From a gamma proteobacterium HTCC2207 (GTDB taxonomy: Bacteria; Pseudomonadota; Gammaproteobacteria; Pseudomonadales; Porticoccaceae), in the NCBI GenBank assembly GCA_905182265.1, contig CAJJAO010000036.1, positions 1 through 56,052 on the forward strand: a stretch of DNA of 56,052 bases. The letters run 5' to 3'. Position numbers and translations under genes: made by a program. Shown here in pieces: positions 1 through 8,783 of this stretch. Numbering within the stretch: the stretch's first letter is position 1; each line of letters begins with the position of its first letter. The notes beneath the pieces were generated by a model. The model was not told the origin of the DNA, searched no databases, and saw only the letters and a program-made list of their open reading frames with translations.

Positions 1-286
1 ATGTTGTAAAGACAGATTTTCCCCTCGCAAACCATTGCTACATAAGGGCTTATAAAACTGCGACTATTGAGTGGGAGTAAAAATACGCCCTCAAACCCCC
101 TTTCCTATGTTGTAAACATTGTTGTAAAGCTCTGCTGCTATTACACTTCCATAGAAGTTGACTATAAAACTAGATCCGCTTAGGGACAGTGCACTCACCA
201 TGGGTATGTTTTGGATAAGGTTGCTAGTTACGTTTAACCAAAGCTGCAAGTTTACATAAGGTTAGCGCTGCTAGTTCAATAATAGC
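1..286. other. Gene-free stretch at window start
   Basis: No convincing coding frame lies between the window edge and the end of pdxH. The only structure I see is the word TGTTGTAAA three times, at about 2-10, 108-116 and 120-128. This could be part of a regulatory region belonging to a gene outside the window. No terminator or promoter could be called with confidence. Confidence 0.4.
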
Positions 287-922
287 CTAGGGCGACAGCC
301 TGCTGATATCCCAATCATCACCATCAAGTTGAAAGCTAAAGCGGTCATGCAGGCGCATTTCTCCGCCCTGCCAAAATTCAATCTCTTCAGGTATAACGCG
401 ATAGCCCCCCCAGAAATCTGGTAATGGAATATCACCTTGGGCAAACTTCTCTTTAATCTGCTCGAATTGGGTTTCAAGCGCCTGACGGGAGTTAATACGA
501 CTGCTTTGTTTAGAGGCCCAAGCAGCCAGCTGGCTACCTTTAGGGCGACTCAAAAAATACTTCATGACGTCAACAGTGGATAGTCGCTCGGCGCGACCAC
601 CCACAATCACCTGACGGTCCAACTGCAACCAAGGGAAATGTAAGCTCACCTGGGCATTACCCTCAATCTCAGTGGCCTTGCGACTACCAAGATTGGTGTA
701 AAACACAAAACCGCGCTTATCAAAGTCCTTTAACAATACCATACGCTGCCAAGGCTTGCCCTGGGCGTTCACGGTGGCCACACTCATGGCCGTTGGGTCT
801 AGGATATCAGCCTCTATGGCCTGCGCCATCCAAAGATTAAACTGATCAAAGGGATTATCTAGCAACGATTCCCTAGACAGCTTTCCTTGGTCGTATTCTC
901 GGCGATTATCTTGCAAGCTCAC
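287..922 (-). CDS. pdxH: Pyridoxamine 5'-phosphate oxidase
   Basis: The 211-residue protein matches PdxH, the FMN-dependent oxidase that converts pyridoxamine or pyridoxine 5'-phosphate to pyridoxal 5'-phosphate, the last step of vitamin B6 cofactor synthesis and salvage. Visible hallmarks are the FMN-binding stretch around residues 60-83 (RMVLLKDFD, then [10 protein letters not shown]) and the C-terminal end with FWQGG, RLHDR and a final RLSP. The length is normal for the family. The start is a GTG at 920-922 with an AGGA element about 8 bases upstream; no ATG fits better. It lies 33 bases downstream of the short-chain dehydrogenase gene on the same strand, so the two may be cotranscribed. 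Confidence 0.95.
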   Translation of the reverse strand: MSLQDNRREYDQGKLSRESLLDNPFDQFNLWMAQAIEADILDPTAMSVATVNAQGKPWQRMVLLKDFDKRGFVFYTNLGSRKATEIEGNAQVSLHFPWLQLDRQVIVGGRAERLSTVDVMKYFLSRPKGSQLAAWASKQSSRINSRQALETQFEQIKEKFAQGDIPLPDFWGGYRVIPEEIEFWQGGEMRLHDRFSFQLDGDDWDISRLSP

Positions 923-955
923 GGCATGTCCTTCTGTGCAGTTGAATTAAAAGTC

Positions 956-1723
956 CTACATATTCCCTATACATTGCCCACCATCGACCGGCAATGCAAC
1001 ACCAGTCAAATAACTACCCGCGTCACTGGCCAGCAGCAAGAACGGCGAACTAATCTCGTCCATATCTCCAGGACGACCTAAAGGAGCCGAAGCAAGAAAC
1101 GCATTGCCCTGAGGGGAGTTAAATAACATCTCGGTCATTTCAGTTAAAAAGAACCCAGGGCAAAGTGCATTTACACGAATACCCTTACGGCCCAGCTCCA
1201 GCGCCAGCGCTTTAGACAGCTGCACAACGCCCGCTTTAGAGGCGGAGTAAACCGACTGAGCAAACGACACACGCAGGCCCAAAATTGACGCCGTATTAAC
1301 AATGCTGCCACCGACGCCAGCCGCAGCCATACGTTTAGCCGCTTCTTGAGCCACCATCCACACACCCTTAAGGTTAGTATCTATTACCAAGTCCCAATCA
1401 GCTTCAGTCGCTTTAAGCGCACTACGGCCATCAGCAACACCGGCATTGTTAGAGATAACCGTCACCGTACCAAAAGCCGCTTCCCCAGCATCAAACGCAT
1501 CAGTAATCGACTTAGCATTGGTCACATCCAACGCCACTGCCACTGCTTGACCACCATCAGCCTTGATCTCAGCAACTAGCGCTTCAAGACGATCTATACG
1601 GCGCGCCGCCACTACAACCTTAGCACCACGAGCGGCCAAGATTTTCGCAAAATTAACGCCAAAACCACTGGATGCGCCGGTTACCATGGCAACTTTGTCA
1701 GTCATATCGAATTCTGAGTTCAC
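956..1723 (-). CDS. Short-chain dehydrogenase/reductase (SDR)
   Basis: A 255-residue classical SDR with a Rossmann fold. The cofactor motif TGASSGFG is near residues 15-22, NNAG near residue 90, the catalytic Ser is in NTASILG, and the Tyr/Lys pair is in YSASKAG. The basic pair after the second beta strand (AARR) suggests NADP(H) preference, which is inference. The C-terminus ends in PVDGGQ, typical of the family. The substrate cannot be read from sequence; relatives act on 3-oxoacyl or hydroxyacyl compounds. The start is a GTG at 1721-1723 with AGGA about 8 bases upstream; an ATG six codons downstream (1705) is the alternative. Confidence 0.88.
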   Translation of the reverse strand: MNSEFDMTDKVAMVTGASSGFGVNFAKILAARGAKVVVAARRIDRLEALVAEIKADGGQAVAVALDVTNAKSITDAFDAGEAAFGTVTVISNNAGVADGRSALKATEADWDLVIDTNLKGVWMVAQEAAKRMAAAGVGGSIVNTASILGLRVSFAQSVYSASKAGVVQLSKALALELGRKGIRVNALCPGFFLTEMTEMLFNSPQGNAFLASAPLGRPGDMDEISSPFLLLASDAGSYLTGVALPVDGGQCIGNM

Positions 1724-1897
1724 GTTTCATTCCTTTTATTTATTGTTGTTTGTTTGAATTTTTTTGTTATGTGCTTAGGTTAACCTGTGAGGGCCGATGC
1801 CACCAGCGTAAATCGGACTCTGCAGTTCTAGCAGACGTAGTAGGCTCATGACAACTTTTCAGGGCCTGGACGACCTATTTAGGCTCTGGAGGCCTGG

Positions 1898-2590
1898 CTA
1901 CCCATACGTAATATGATGCTTCATATCATTGGTATCCAAGTGGGGAATGCTGTTAAACCCAGTCAGGTTCATCTTCTTTTTATTGAAAAAGAAATGACTA
2001 ATCGCGGTGTTTTTATACTGTAGATTTAAGTCAAAAATATTCTCATCGGGAATACCCAAAACCAGTCCCACAAAAGCACTAATAGAGCCGCCAGACCCAA
2101 TCGCTAGAACACTATTACCACTGTTTGCCATGGCTTTAATTTGCTGCTGCGCGTCTAGTACTCTCGCTTTAAAATCGCCCCAACTTTCTGGTAAGTTTTC
2201 TATCTTATCTTGGGTCCAAAGACTCAATACCTTACGCAGCAGTCGAAAATGGTACCGGTTATCTTTAGGGTTGTCGGCAATTGATTGGAACATGGGGTCG
2301 TCACCATTGGTGGTTTTGTAGGAATCGATCATGGCAACGAAGTTGTATTCATTGAGCCCAGGCAACACCAAACGGCCACTGCCGTCAATATCCATTCCCG
2401 CACATATACCATTCATGGTCTCGTGATGGCGCACCATGTCGCCCACTAACAATGTATCGAATTTGAGGCCGCGCATACCCATGTAGTCTCCTAACCATCG
2501 AGATTGCTGGTGGCCATGGTCGGAGAGTTGGTCGTAGTTGTCGGCGCCAAAGGAGGCTTGGGCGTGGCGAACGAGGTAGAGCTCACTCAT
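1898..2590 (-). CDS. Histidine phosphatase family protein
   Basis: A protein of about 230 residues of the histidine phosphatase (phosphoglycerate mutase-like) superfamily. The N-terminal motif VRHAQAS carries the phospho-accepting His at residue 9. The reading frame stays open upstream to 2782, but homology begins at the ATG at 2590, which follows an AGGAAC ribosome binding site, so the shorter start is preferred. Where many relatives have a second catalytic His in an HGG motif, this protein reads AIGSGGSIS. Substrate unknown. The 3' side is separated from the dehydrogenase gene by about 175 non-coding bases. Confidence 0.8.
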   Translation of the reverse strand: MSELYLVRHAQASFGADNYDQLSDHGHQQSRWLGDYMGMRGLKFDTLLVGDMVRHHETMNGICAGMDIDGSGRLVLPGLNEYNFVAMIDSYKTTNGDDPMFQSIADNPKDNRYHFRLLRKVLSLWTQDKIENLPESWGDFKARVLDAQQQIKAMANSGNSVLAIGSGGSISAFVGLVLGIPDENIFDLNLQYKNTAISHFFFNKKKMNLTGFNSIPHLDTNDMKHHITYG

Positions 2591-2627
2591 GGGGTGTTCC
2601 TGCAGGGTGTTGGTTTTTTTATGCCGT

Positions 2628-2888
2628 TTATTTAAACCTAATTTCCAGGCGATGGGTAGCCGGATTGCGGGTATACGGCGCATTGATCTCTCTGATAGTG
2701 GCAACCCCAACAGAGTTGGTGATATGTTTAAACGAAGAATAAGGCGCTTTACCTTTACAAATTTCATGTAAATGAGCAGCAAAGCACTCCTGAATTTTGC
2801 GAGGTAAAGTCTTAAATTTCTTGAGAGATTGCCTGCTTACAAAACGGAATTCTTTCATGGGTGACTTGCTTGCTGTTTGAAGGTCCAT
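2628..2888 (-). pseudogene. Possible truncated RelE/Gp49-like toxin
   Basis: A small frame of 86 codons (or 76 from the internal ATG at 2858, product MKEFRF...). The segment KKFKTLPRKIQECFAAHL and the later VGVATIREI resemble the RelE/HigB-like Gp49 (DUF891) toxin fold, in which a helical N-terminus is followed by beta strands starting with a GVREI-type motif. Family members are usually about 100-115 residues. Here similarity stops right after IREI, and the last 20 or so residues do not look like the remaining strands, so I read it as a decayed or truncated copy. No antitoxin gene is next to it. It sits just upstream of the histidine phosphatase gene. It may be a chance resemblance. Confidence 0.4.
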
Positions 2889-3063
2889 CCTAGCGATAGA
2901 TTCGGTTTAAAAAAGGACGCCTATCGCATTATGAACAAGCTTCCATACAAGCCCCCTTCACTACAAAAATAACCCAAAAACCCCTATAAAAATTAGTCAC
3001 TTAGGCGTATACTCCGCCGCCTCACAAACCGGGGCATAAACTCCCCAAGCTACAGGTAAATTA

Positions 3064-5154
3064 ATGTCATCCGTTGACTTCGAATCACTGGGTCTTTCAG
3101 CCCCCGTTCTCAAAGCCGTTAAGCAACTCGGTTACGAGCAACCCTCCCCTGTTCAAGCGCAGAGTATTCCTATTCTGTTGGAGGGCAAAAACCTGCTAGG
3201 TACTGCACAGACTGGTACTGGTAAGACTGCCGCTTTTGCACTGCCCTTTTTGAGCCAGATTGATGAGAAGCAGAAATCACCGCAGATTTTGGTGCTGACA
3301 CCAACTCGTGAGTTGGCGATTCAGGTGGCTGAGGCTTTCCAGAGCTATGCCAAGTACATGAAGAACTTCAATGTTCTGCCTATTTACGGCGGTGCTGATA
3401 TTGGTGGCCAGCTGCGTAGTTTGAAGCGCGGTGTTCAGGTTGTAGTGGGTACGCCTGGTCGTATGCTCGACCATTTGCGTCGTCGCAGCCTTGACCTTAG
3501 CCAGGTACGTGGCCTGATTCTTGATGAAGCCGACGAAATGTTGCGTATGGGCTTTATCGATGATGTTGAAACTATTTTGGCTCAGACGCCTGCTAATTGT
3601 CAGCGTGCGCTGTTCTCTGCCACCATGCCACCCGCTATTCGCCGTGTTACTACCAAGTATCTAGGCGATGCTGAGTCGGTTAATATTGAAGCAAAAACCA
3701 AAACTGTTGAGCGTATTGAACAGCAGTATGTGACGGTGAAGAGCCACCAGAAGATGGATGCTCTTACTCGCGTTTTGGAAGTACAAGAATTTGACGGCAT
3801 GATTATTTTTGTGCGCACCAAGTCATCGACTGTAGATATTGCTGAGCGCTTGGAAGCTCGCGGTTTTTCTGCATCGCCATTGAACGGCGATTTGAGTCAG
3901 ACATTGCGTGAGCGCACGATCAATCGCCTCAAGAAGGGTCAGGTTGATATTATTGTTGCGACAGACGTTGCAGCCCGCGGGCTAGACGTTGAGCGTATTA
4001 GCCACGTGATCAACTTTGACATTCCTTACGACAATGAATCTTATGTTCACCGTATTGGTCGTACTGGCCGTGCGGGTCGTGACGGTAAGGCGATTCTGTT
4101 TATCACCCCTAAAGAAACTCGTTTGCTGCGTTCGATCGAAAAATCGACGCGCCAGACTATTACGCCTCTGACTATGCCTAGTAATGAGCAGGTCAGTGAC
4201 CAGCGTATTATGCAGTTTACTAACCAGCTGGTTAAAACTCTTGAAACGCCTCGTCTAGATAAATTCCGCGATTTGATCACTAAGTTCGCCGCGGAAAATG
4301 AGTTAGACATGGCAGATATTGCTGGCGCACTTGCCTACGAGAACCAAAAGGAACGCCCACTGTTTCCTAAGTTGGATAACATTGTTGCTCCGCGGGAAAA
4401 TAATCGCGAACGCGACTCTGGTCGTGAACGTAATAAGGATCGTGGCGAGAAACGTGACCGCAAAGAAAATCGTTACGACACTCGTGGCGAACGCGGTGAC
4501 CGTAGCGAGCGTAAAGACAATCACAGAGACGATCGCCCTGCTCGCGAGCCAAACCGTATTAATGCGGATGGCGAAGAAGTGCCTATGACCACCTACAGAT
4601 TGGAAGTGGGCAATAACGACGGCATTACGCCATCTAACATTGTGGGCGCGATTGCTAACGAAGCCGATATCAGCAGCAAGTTTATTGGCTCGATTAAGTT
4701 ACACGACGATTACAGCACTGTTGATCTGCCCGAAGGTATGCCTGACGAGTTGATGGCTCACCTGAAGAAGGTCCGTGTCTGCGCTAAGCCAATGCGCCTA
4801 AGCCTTTATAACCCCAATGCTGCGCCGGTTAATAAAGACAACAGAGAGCCTAGAGAGAAGAAAACTCTGAGCCGTGACGTTGAGAATAAGCGCACTGCTG
4901 ATACCCAGAAGCCACCTAAGAAAGACTTTCGTGACAAAAAATCTGGTGATAAAAAGCCTTCAGCCGATAGAATACCTTTTGCTGACAAGAATCCTCTAGG
5001 GGACAAAAAAGCCTTTGGCAAGAAAAAGCCAGCGGGCGGAAAGTTTGCCAAAGACGGCGGTGAAGGTCGTTCGTTCAGAGATAGTAAACCTGCCGATGGC
5101 AGCAGCCCAATCAAGAAAAAGAAAACTTACACCAAGAAGCCCAAAAAGGATTAG
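3064..5154 (+). CDS. deaD: DEAD-box ATP-dependent RNA helicase DeaD/CsdA
   Basis: A 696-residue DEAD-box RNA helicase that unwinds structured RNA in ribosome assembly and cold adaptation. The core spans about residues 1-370: Q motif (PSPVQAQSIP), Walker A AQTGTGKT, DEAD box (LDEADEM), SAT (FSATMP), and HRIGRTGRAG motif VI. An Arg/Asp/Glu-rich linker (about 440-500) leads to a DbpA-type RNA-binding domain (about 510-590), which identifies the DeaD/CsdA branch. A Lys-rich tail of about 90 residues follows, with degenerate repeats of the DKKPSAD kind. The gene stands alone on the plus strand, and its stop is only two bases from the stop of the convergent YqcC gene. Confidence 0.95.
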   Translation: MSSVDFESLGLSAPVLKAVKQLGYEQPSPVQAQSIPILLEGKNLLGTAQTGTGKTAAFALPFLSQIDEKQKSPQILVLTPTRELAIQVAEAFQSYAKYMKNFNVLPIYGGADIGGQLRSLKRGVQVVVGTPGRMLDHLRRRSLDLSQVRGLILDEADEMLRMGFIDDVETILAQTPANCQRALFSATMPPAIRRVTTKYLGDAESVNIEAKTKTVERIEQQYVTVKSHQKMDALTRVLEVQEFDGMIIFVRTKSSTVDIAERLEARGFSASPLNGDLSQTLRERTINRLKKGQVDIIVATDVAARGLDVERISHVINFDIPYDNESYVHRIGRTGRAGRDGKAILFITPKETRLLRSIEKSTRQTITPLTMPSNEQVSDQRIMQFTNQLVKTLETPRLDKFRDLITKFAAENELDMADIAGALAYENQKERPLFPKLDNIVAPRENNRERDSGRERNKDRGEKRDRKENRYDTRGERGDRSERKDNHRDDRPAREPNRINADGEEVPMTTYRLEVGNNDGITPSNIVGAIANEADISSKFIGSIKLHDDYSTVDLPEGMPDELMAHLKKVRVCAKPMRLSLYNPNAAPVNKDNREPREKKTLSRDVENKRTADTQKPPKKDFRDKKSGDKKPSADRIPFADKNPLGDKKAFGKKKPAGGKFAKDGGEGRSFRDSKPADGSSPIKKKKTYTKKPKKD

Positions 5155-5167
5155 CTCTAATTTTGGG
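5140..5167. terminator. Possible bidirectional hairpin between deaD and yqcC
   Basis: An imperfect inverted repeat (CCCAAAA at the left arm, TTTTGGG at the right arm, with an inner TTAG/CTAA pairing) covers both convergent stop codons. It lacks a strong U-run, so termination efficiency is uncertain. Confidence 0.3.
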
Positions 5168-5480
5168 TAAGCAAACCATCAATCGCGGCTAAATGGGCAA
5201 CCATTGCCGCGCCATTGATACTCTCCGCTTTAAAACACTCCTCGGCCATAGGTGCAATGCTGCAGCTAGCTGGCAGAGGAGATTCTGTTTCGATCATTAG
5301 ATTCATACGCGGCAAAAACACAAACTGTAGCCACTGGCTAAACCTTAGCTGGTCTAGGGCAAAGGGTTCTGTGCTGGCCATTGCTTCGGCTGGCGGGCTA
5401 TTTAGCTCCCACAGTTGCATTGCTCGCAGTTCGGCTTCTACTTGCAGCAACCTTTCCGCTAGCTCGCTATAGACATCCAT
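5157..5480 (-). CDS. YqcC family protein (DUF446)
   Basis: A 107-residue protein matching the YqcC/DUF446 family by the conserved centre QWLQFVFLPRMN and the Pro-rich segment before the middle (STEPFALDQL). Family members are small soluble proteins of unknown function, usually 100-110 residues. Its ATG overlaps the dinG stop codon in a TAATG arrangement at 5478-5482, so translation is probably coupled to dinG. It is the last gene of the minus-strand run that starts with sbcB or pyrB. Confidence 0.85.
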   Translation of the reverse strand: MDVYSELAERLLQVEAELRAMQLWELNSPPAEAMASTEPFALDQLRFSQWLQFVFLPRMNLMIETESPLPASCSIAPMAEECFKAESINGAAMVAHLAAIDGLLTQN

Positions 5481-7579
5481 TAACCAATCTCGCGCCTAAA
5501 AGGTGGTAGTGCATTAATCAGCTGGGCGCCGTAGCGCTTGCTAATAAGGCGCTTATCCAAAATAGTCACTGTGCCGGTATCTGACTCGGTACGCAGTAAG
5601 CGACCACAGGCCTGGATCAGGCGCAACGATGCAATAGGCAGGGATATATCAAAGAAGGAGTTGCCGCCATTGTCTTCAATCCATTCTGCCAGCGCCTCTT
5701 GCAATGGGTCATCTGGTACGGCGAAGGGTAGCTTGGCAATCACCACATGCTTGCAGTAGTCACCGGGTAAATCCACCCCTTCGGCAAAGCTTGCTAGACC
5801 CATGAGGATGCTGGTGCGGCCCTGATCTATGCGCTCTTTATGCAGGCGCACCATCTCGCGGTTGGAGTACTGGCCCTGAATAAGAATGAGTTTGTGCATG
5901 TCTCTGGACAGCTCATCGTAGACCTGTTCCATTTGTCGCTTGGACGAAAATAGCAGTAACGTGCCTGCACGCTCTTCAACCAGTGATTCAAACTTATCAA
6001 CAATATAACGGCTGTGTTCGTCGACACTGTTGCCTTCTACAGCATCGCTGGGCACTCGCAGTACGGCAGCTTCGCCATAGTTGAAGGCACCGGCTACAGA
6101 CAGGAAGCTAGCGGAGCTTGGCACTCCGGTCTCTCGCTGCAAGGTCGTAAAGTTACCCAGAGATCGCAATGTGGCCGACGTGACTACGGCGGCATAACAG
6201 CTGCCCCAGAGTCGCTCTCGCAAAATCTCAGCGGCCTGAATTGGGCTGGCATTAATACTGATGTCTACATTGCCGCCGCCCGCTTCTTCAAGTTTTAACC
6301 AGCAAGCCATGGGCGTGTCATTTTGCTGTAGTTCTTTATGGAGTCTATCCCACAGGGCTAATAGCTTTTCTGCTCTACCCAACCAATTGCCCACCTGCTG
6401 ATAAAACAGTTCGATGTCGGGTAGTGGCACTGGGTATTGTTTGTCGCTTAGAGCCTCGCTAAGAGTATCTTCTAGTACCTCTAAGCGGCCTAACCAGCCG
6501 CTGGTACTCATGGTTATTTGAGAGGCGAGATCTCTTATAGAGTCGCCTACATCACCATGGGCAAAACGGTAGCGGCCTTCGGCATGGTCCGACTGATCGA
6601 CATATTGTTTGAGCAAGGGGTATGTCATGGCAACCAGTTCGGTGATCTTGATTGCTTCTTTTTCTATGCGCGGCAGCTGGTCTGCCAGGGCAGTGTCTTT
6701 AGCAAACACTGGGGTTTGGCCTTTGATTTGTTTGGGTAATCTTTCCAACCAAGTGAGGGTGCCATTAATACGACATTCGGCACCAAAGTGGCGAACGGCG
6801 GTGTCACCTAAACGGTGACCTTCATCGAAGATATAGATGCAGTCTTCTGGCGGCGGCAATATGGCACCGCCTCCCAGTGCGAGGTCGGCCATGACCAGAT
6901 CGTGGTTGGCGACAATTACTTCACTTTCGTCGAGGTCGTTGCGGGCCTTAAAAAATGGGCACTGATTAACAAAACGGCAACGTCGGCCGGTGCATTGGCG
7001 ACGGTCGACAGTCAGCGCTCGCCACTCAACATCTTTGATGCGAGATTCCCATGAGTCCCGCTCGCCATCCCAGGTGCCATCTTCTAAGGCTAGGGCCATT
7101 TCGCGATACAGCTCTTCGGTTTCTACGTTGGGGTTAAATTGCTGTTCGTCTTCAAATAAAAATAACCCGGCGTCTTTGGATTTAACCGAGTCGATAATCT
7201 GTTCCATACGCAGATTACAGGCATAGCGCCCGCGGCCTTTGACTAGGGCACAGCTGTAATCCCAACCACAGGTCTCGAGTAGTTCAGGCAGGTCTTTGTG
7301 GATAAGCTGCTCTTGCAGGGCAATGGTGCCAGTGGCTACGACTACGGTTTTTTTCAGGGCTCGGGCGATGGGCAGTGCAGCCATTAAATAGCCAACGGTT
7401 TTACCTGTACCTGTGCCGGCTTCTATAACCGCCAGGCGTTTGTCGGCATCGTCATCACTTAGGGCGTTGGCAATAGCACCAATCATCTGCTTCTGGCCAA
7501 GTCTTGGACTGAGCTCGCGAGATTTTAGGAATTGTCGATAGCCTTGCTGAATTTGGTCTCTGACGTCAGTGTCTAACAA
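5480..7579 (-). CDS. dinG: ATP-dependent DNA helicase DinG
   Basis: A 699-residue XPD-like superfamily 2 helicase that unwinds DNA 5' to 3', including D-loops, R-loops and forks stalled in transcription. Walker A is EAGTGTGKT near residues 54-62. The four iron-sulfur cluster cysteines are visible between motifs Ia and II (Cys in GRYAC, then RRQCTGRRC and NQC). Walker B is the DEGH box (IFDEGH). The C-terminal half has motif VI as QACGRLLRTE. The start is most likely the TTG at 7577-7579, which gives the family's usual N-terminus with AGGA upstream; no nearby ATG exists. The acyltransferase stop lies three bases upstream and yqcC overlaps the end. Confidence 0.93.
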   Translation of the reverse strand: MLDTDVRDQIQQGYRQFLKSRELSPRLGQKQMIGAIANALSDDDADKRLAVIEAGTGTGKTVGYLMAALPIARALKKTVVVATGTIALQEQLIHKDLPELLETCGWDYSCALVKGRGRYACNLRMEQIIDSVKSKDAGLFLFEDEQQFNPNVETEELYREMALALEDGTWDGERDSWESRIKDVEWRALTVDRRQCTGRRCRFVNQCPFFKARNDLDESEVIVANHDLVMADLALGGGAILPPPEDCIYIFDEGHRLGDTAVRHFGAECRINGTLTWLERLPKQIKGQTPVFAKDTALADQLPRIEKEAIKITELVAMTYPLLKQYVDQSDHAEGRYRFAHGDVGDSIRDLASQITMSTSGWLGRLEVLEDTLSEALSDKQYPVPLPDIELFYQQVGNWLGRAEKLLALWDRLHKELQQNDTPMACWLKLEEAGGGNVDISINASPIQAAEILRERLWGSCYAAVVTSATLRSLGNFTTLQRETGVPSSASFLSVAGAFNYGEAAVLRVPSDAVEGNSVDEHSRYIVDKFESLVEERAGTLLLFSSKRQMEQVYDELSRDMHKLILIQGQYSNREMVRLHKERIDQGRTSILMGLASFAEGVDLPGDYCKHVVIAKLPFAVPDDPLQEALAEWIEDNGGNSFFDISLPIASLRLIQACGRLLRTESDTGTVTILDKRLISKRYGAQLINALPPFRREIG

Positions 7580-7582
7580 TGA

Positions 7583-8755
7583 TTAACTTTCCTGTGATTG
7601 GGTTTGCTGGGCCAGTTGATTGTCTACCGGCGCTGCATAGGCATCAATAGCTATCTGGCGATGGATACTGGGTATCGTCGCCACCTGTGACTGAAATCTT
7701 GTCTCTGCTTCTAACCAGTTTTCATTAGGCCATTGCTGCTTTAATGTGGCCAAGACCGTTTTGTCTTTATTGCCCTGCATCTGCCAAGCAATAATATGAC
7801 TGGGAAACAACCTGTAATGGCTGAGTATTTGGCGATCGACTTCTGCTGCTAGTTGGTCTGCATTATCAAATTCTGTGGTCACCGGCTCGCCAAAATGAAC
7901 ATGCATGCGACCTTTGTATTCAACCAAACCTTTTACAATGGTATCCAGATCTTCGAACTCATTTTTGATATAGGTGAGGCCCTGCTCGGCTGCATGAAGC
8001 TCTCGTGCTTTGTCGCCAGCACAGGGATCATATTCATAGGATATGGCTACTGGGATAAGATTGATCTCTGTAATGGCAGCACCAAAGGTCTGCCCTTGTG
8101 CCCTTGAGAGAGCGAGCATTTTTAGCAGCGCGGTTTCGGTACGGTCGCGGCCATTTTTAGCCCGCCCCTCTGCTTGAGCAATCCAGCAGGACACTTTTTC
8201 GCTGACCACACTGTGGCGAATATAACGCGATAAGGTTTTAAGGGCTTCGAGTTTATCGCGGCGACTTTTGACTGAGCGCTTGACGATAAAGCTGCGGTTT
8301 ACGCGCATCAAGTCTGAGGCATAGGGTTTGCGCAATAGGTTGTCACCTATGGCAATACGCACAGTGTTGAGCTTTTCTAGAATCAATGCCAAATTAATAA
8401 TGGCGGGGTCTAGGGCTATATCTCTGTGATTGCTCATGAATAAATAAGCTTTGCTGGCGTCGAGATTTTTGATACCAGAAAATGTATAGCCGTCTGTGGT
8501 TCTGTCCAACACGTTCTTAAGGGCAGCAGACATATGGGCCTGAAAGTCTTCAACGGTACGTACATCTGCCGCGAGTTTACGCAGACTGTTGCGTAAAAAG
8601 GGCCGCGCGATAAGTTTTAAAAAAGGTAGCTTGCTAAGGGTGGGCAACTTGCGTGACAGCAGTAAATTTAAAAATTCTGGGTCGGCTACTAAACGCGCTA
8701 TAACGGCTGGCACTTCAGCGTCATTGTAGGGGCGAATATCGTCAAATTCTGTCAT
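7583..8755 (-). CDS. 1-acylglycerol-3-phosphate acyltransferase-like protein (PlsC fold)
   Basis: A 390-residue glycerolipid acyltransferase-like protein. The HX4D catalytic motif appears as NHRDIALD around residues 108-115, and the later EGRAKNG segment matches the phosphate-binding block of PlsC/PlsB-type enzymes. There is no clear transmembrane segment, and the protein is longer than standard PlsC (about 240 residues), so the acyl acceptor is uncertain; phospholipid synthesis or remodelling is inferred from the fold. It lies between pyrB (28 bases upstream) and dinG (three bases downstream), a likely operon without an obvious functional link. Confidence 0.75.
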   Translation of the reverse strand: MTEFDDIRPYNDAEVPAVIARLVADPEFLNLLLSRKLPTLSKLPFLKLIARPFLRNSLRKLAADVRTVEDFQAHMSAALKNVLDRTTDGYTFSGIKNLDASKAYLFMSNHRDIALDPAIINLALILEKLNTVRIAIGDNLLRKPYASDLMRVNRSFIVKRSVKSRRDKLEALKTLSRYIRHSVVSEKVSCWIAQAEGRAKNGRDRTETALLKMLALSRAQGQTFGAAITEINLIPVAISYEYDPCAGDKARELHAAEQGLTYIKNEFEDLDTIVKGLVEYKGRMHVHFGEPVTTEFDNADQLAAEVDRQILSHYRLFPSHIIAWQMQGNKDKTVLATLKQQWPNENWLEAETRFQSQVATIPSIHRQIAIDAYAAPVDNQLAQQTQSQES

Positions 8756-8783
8756 AGGTCAGCCGGCTTTTTTATTATGGTTA

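Noticed and set aside
2889..3063. Promoter or leader structure upstream of deaD
   Set aside because: A TATACT word is present near 3008, but no matching -35 box; a GGGG/CCCC hairpin is too short to call a cold-shock leader element.
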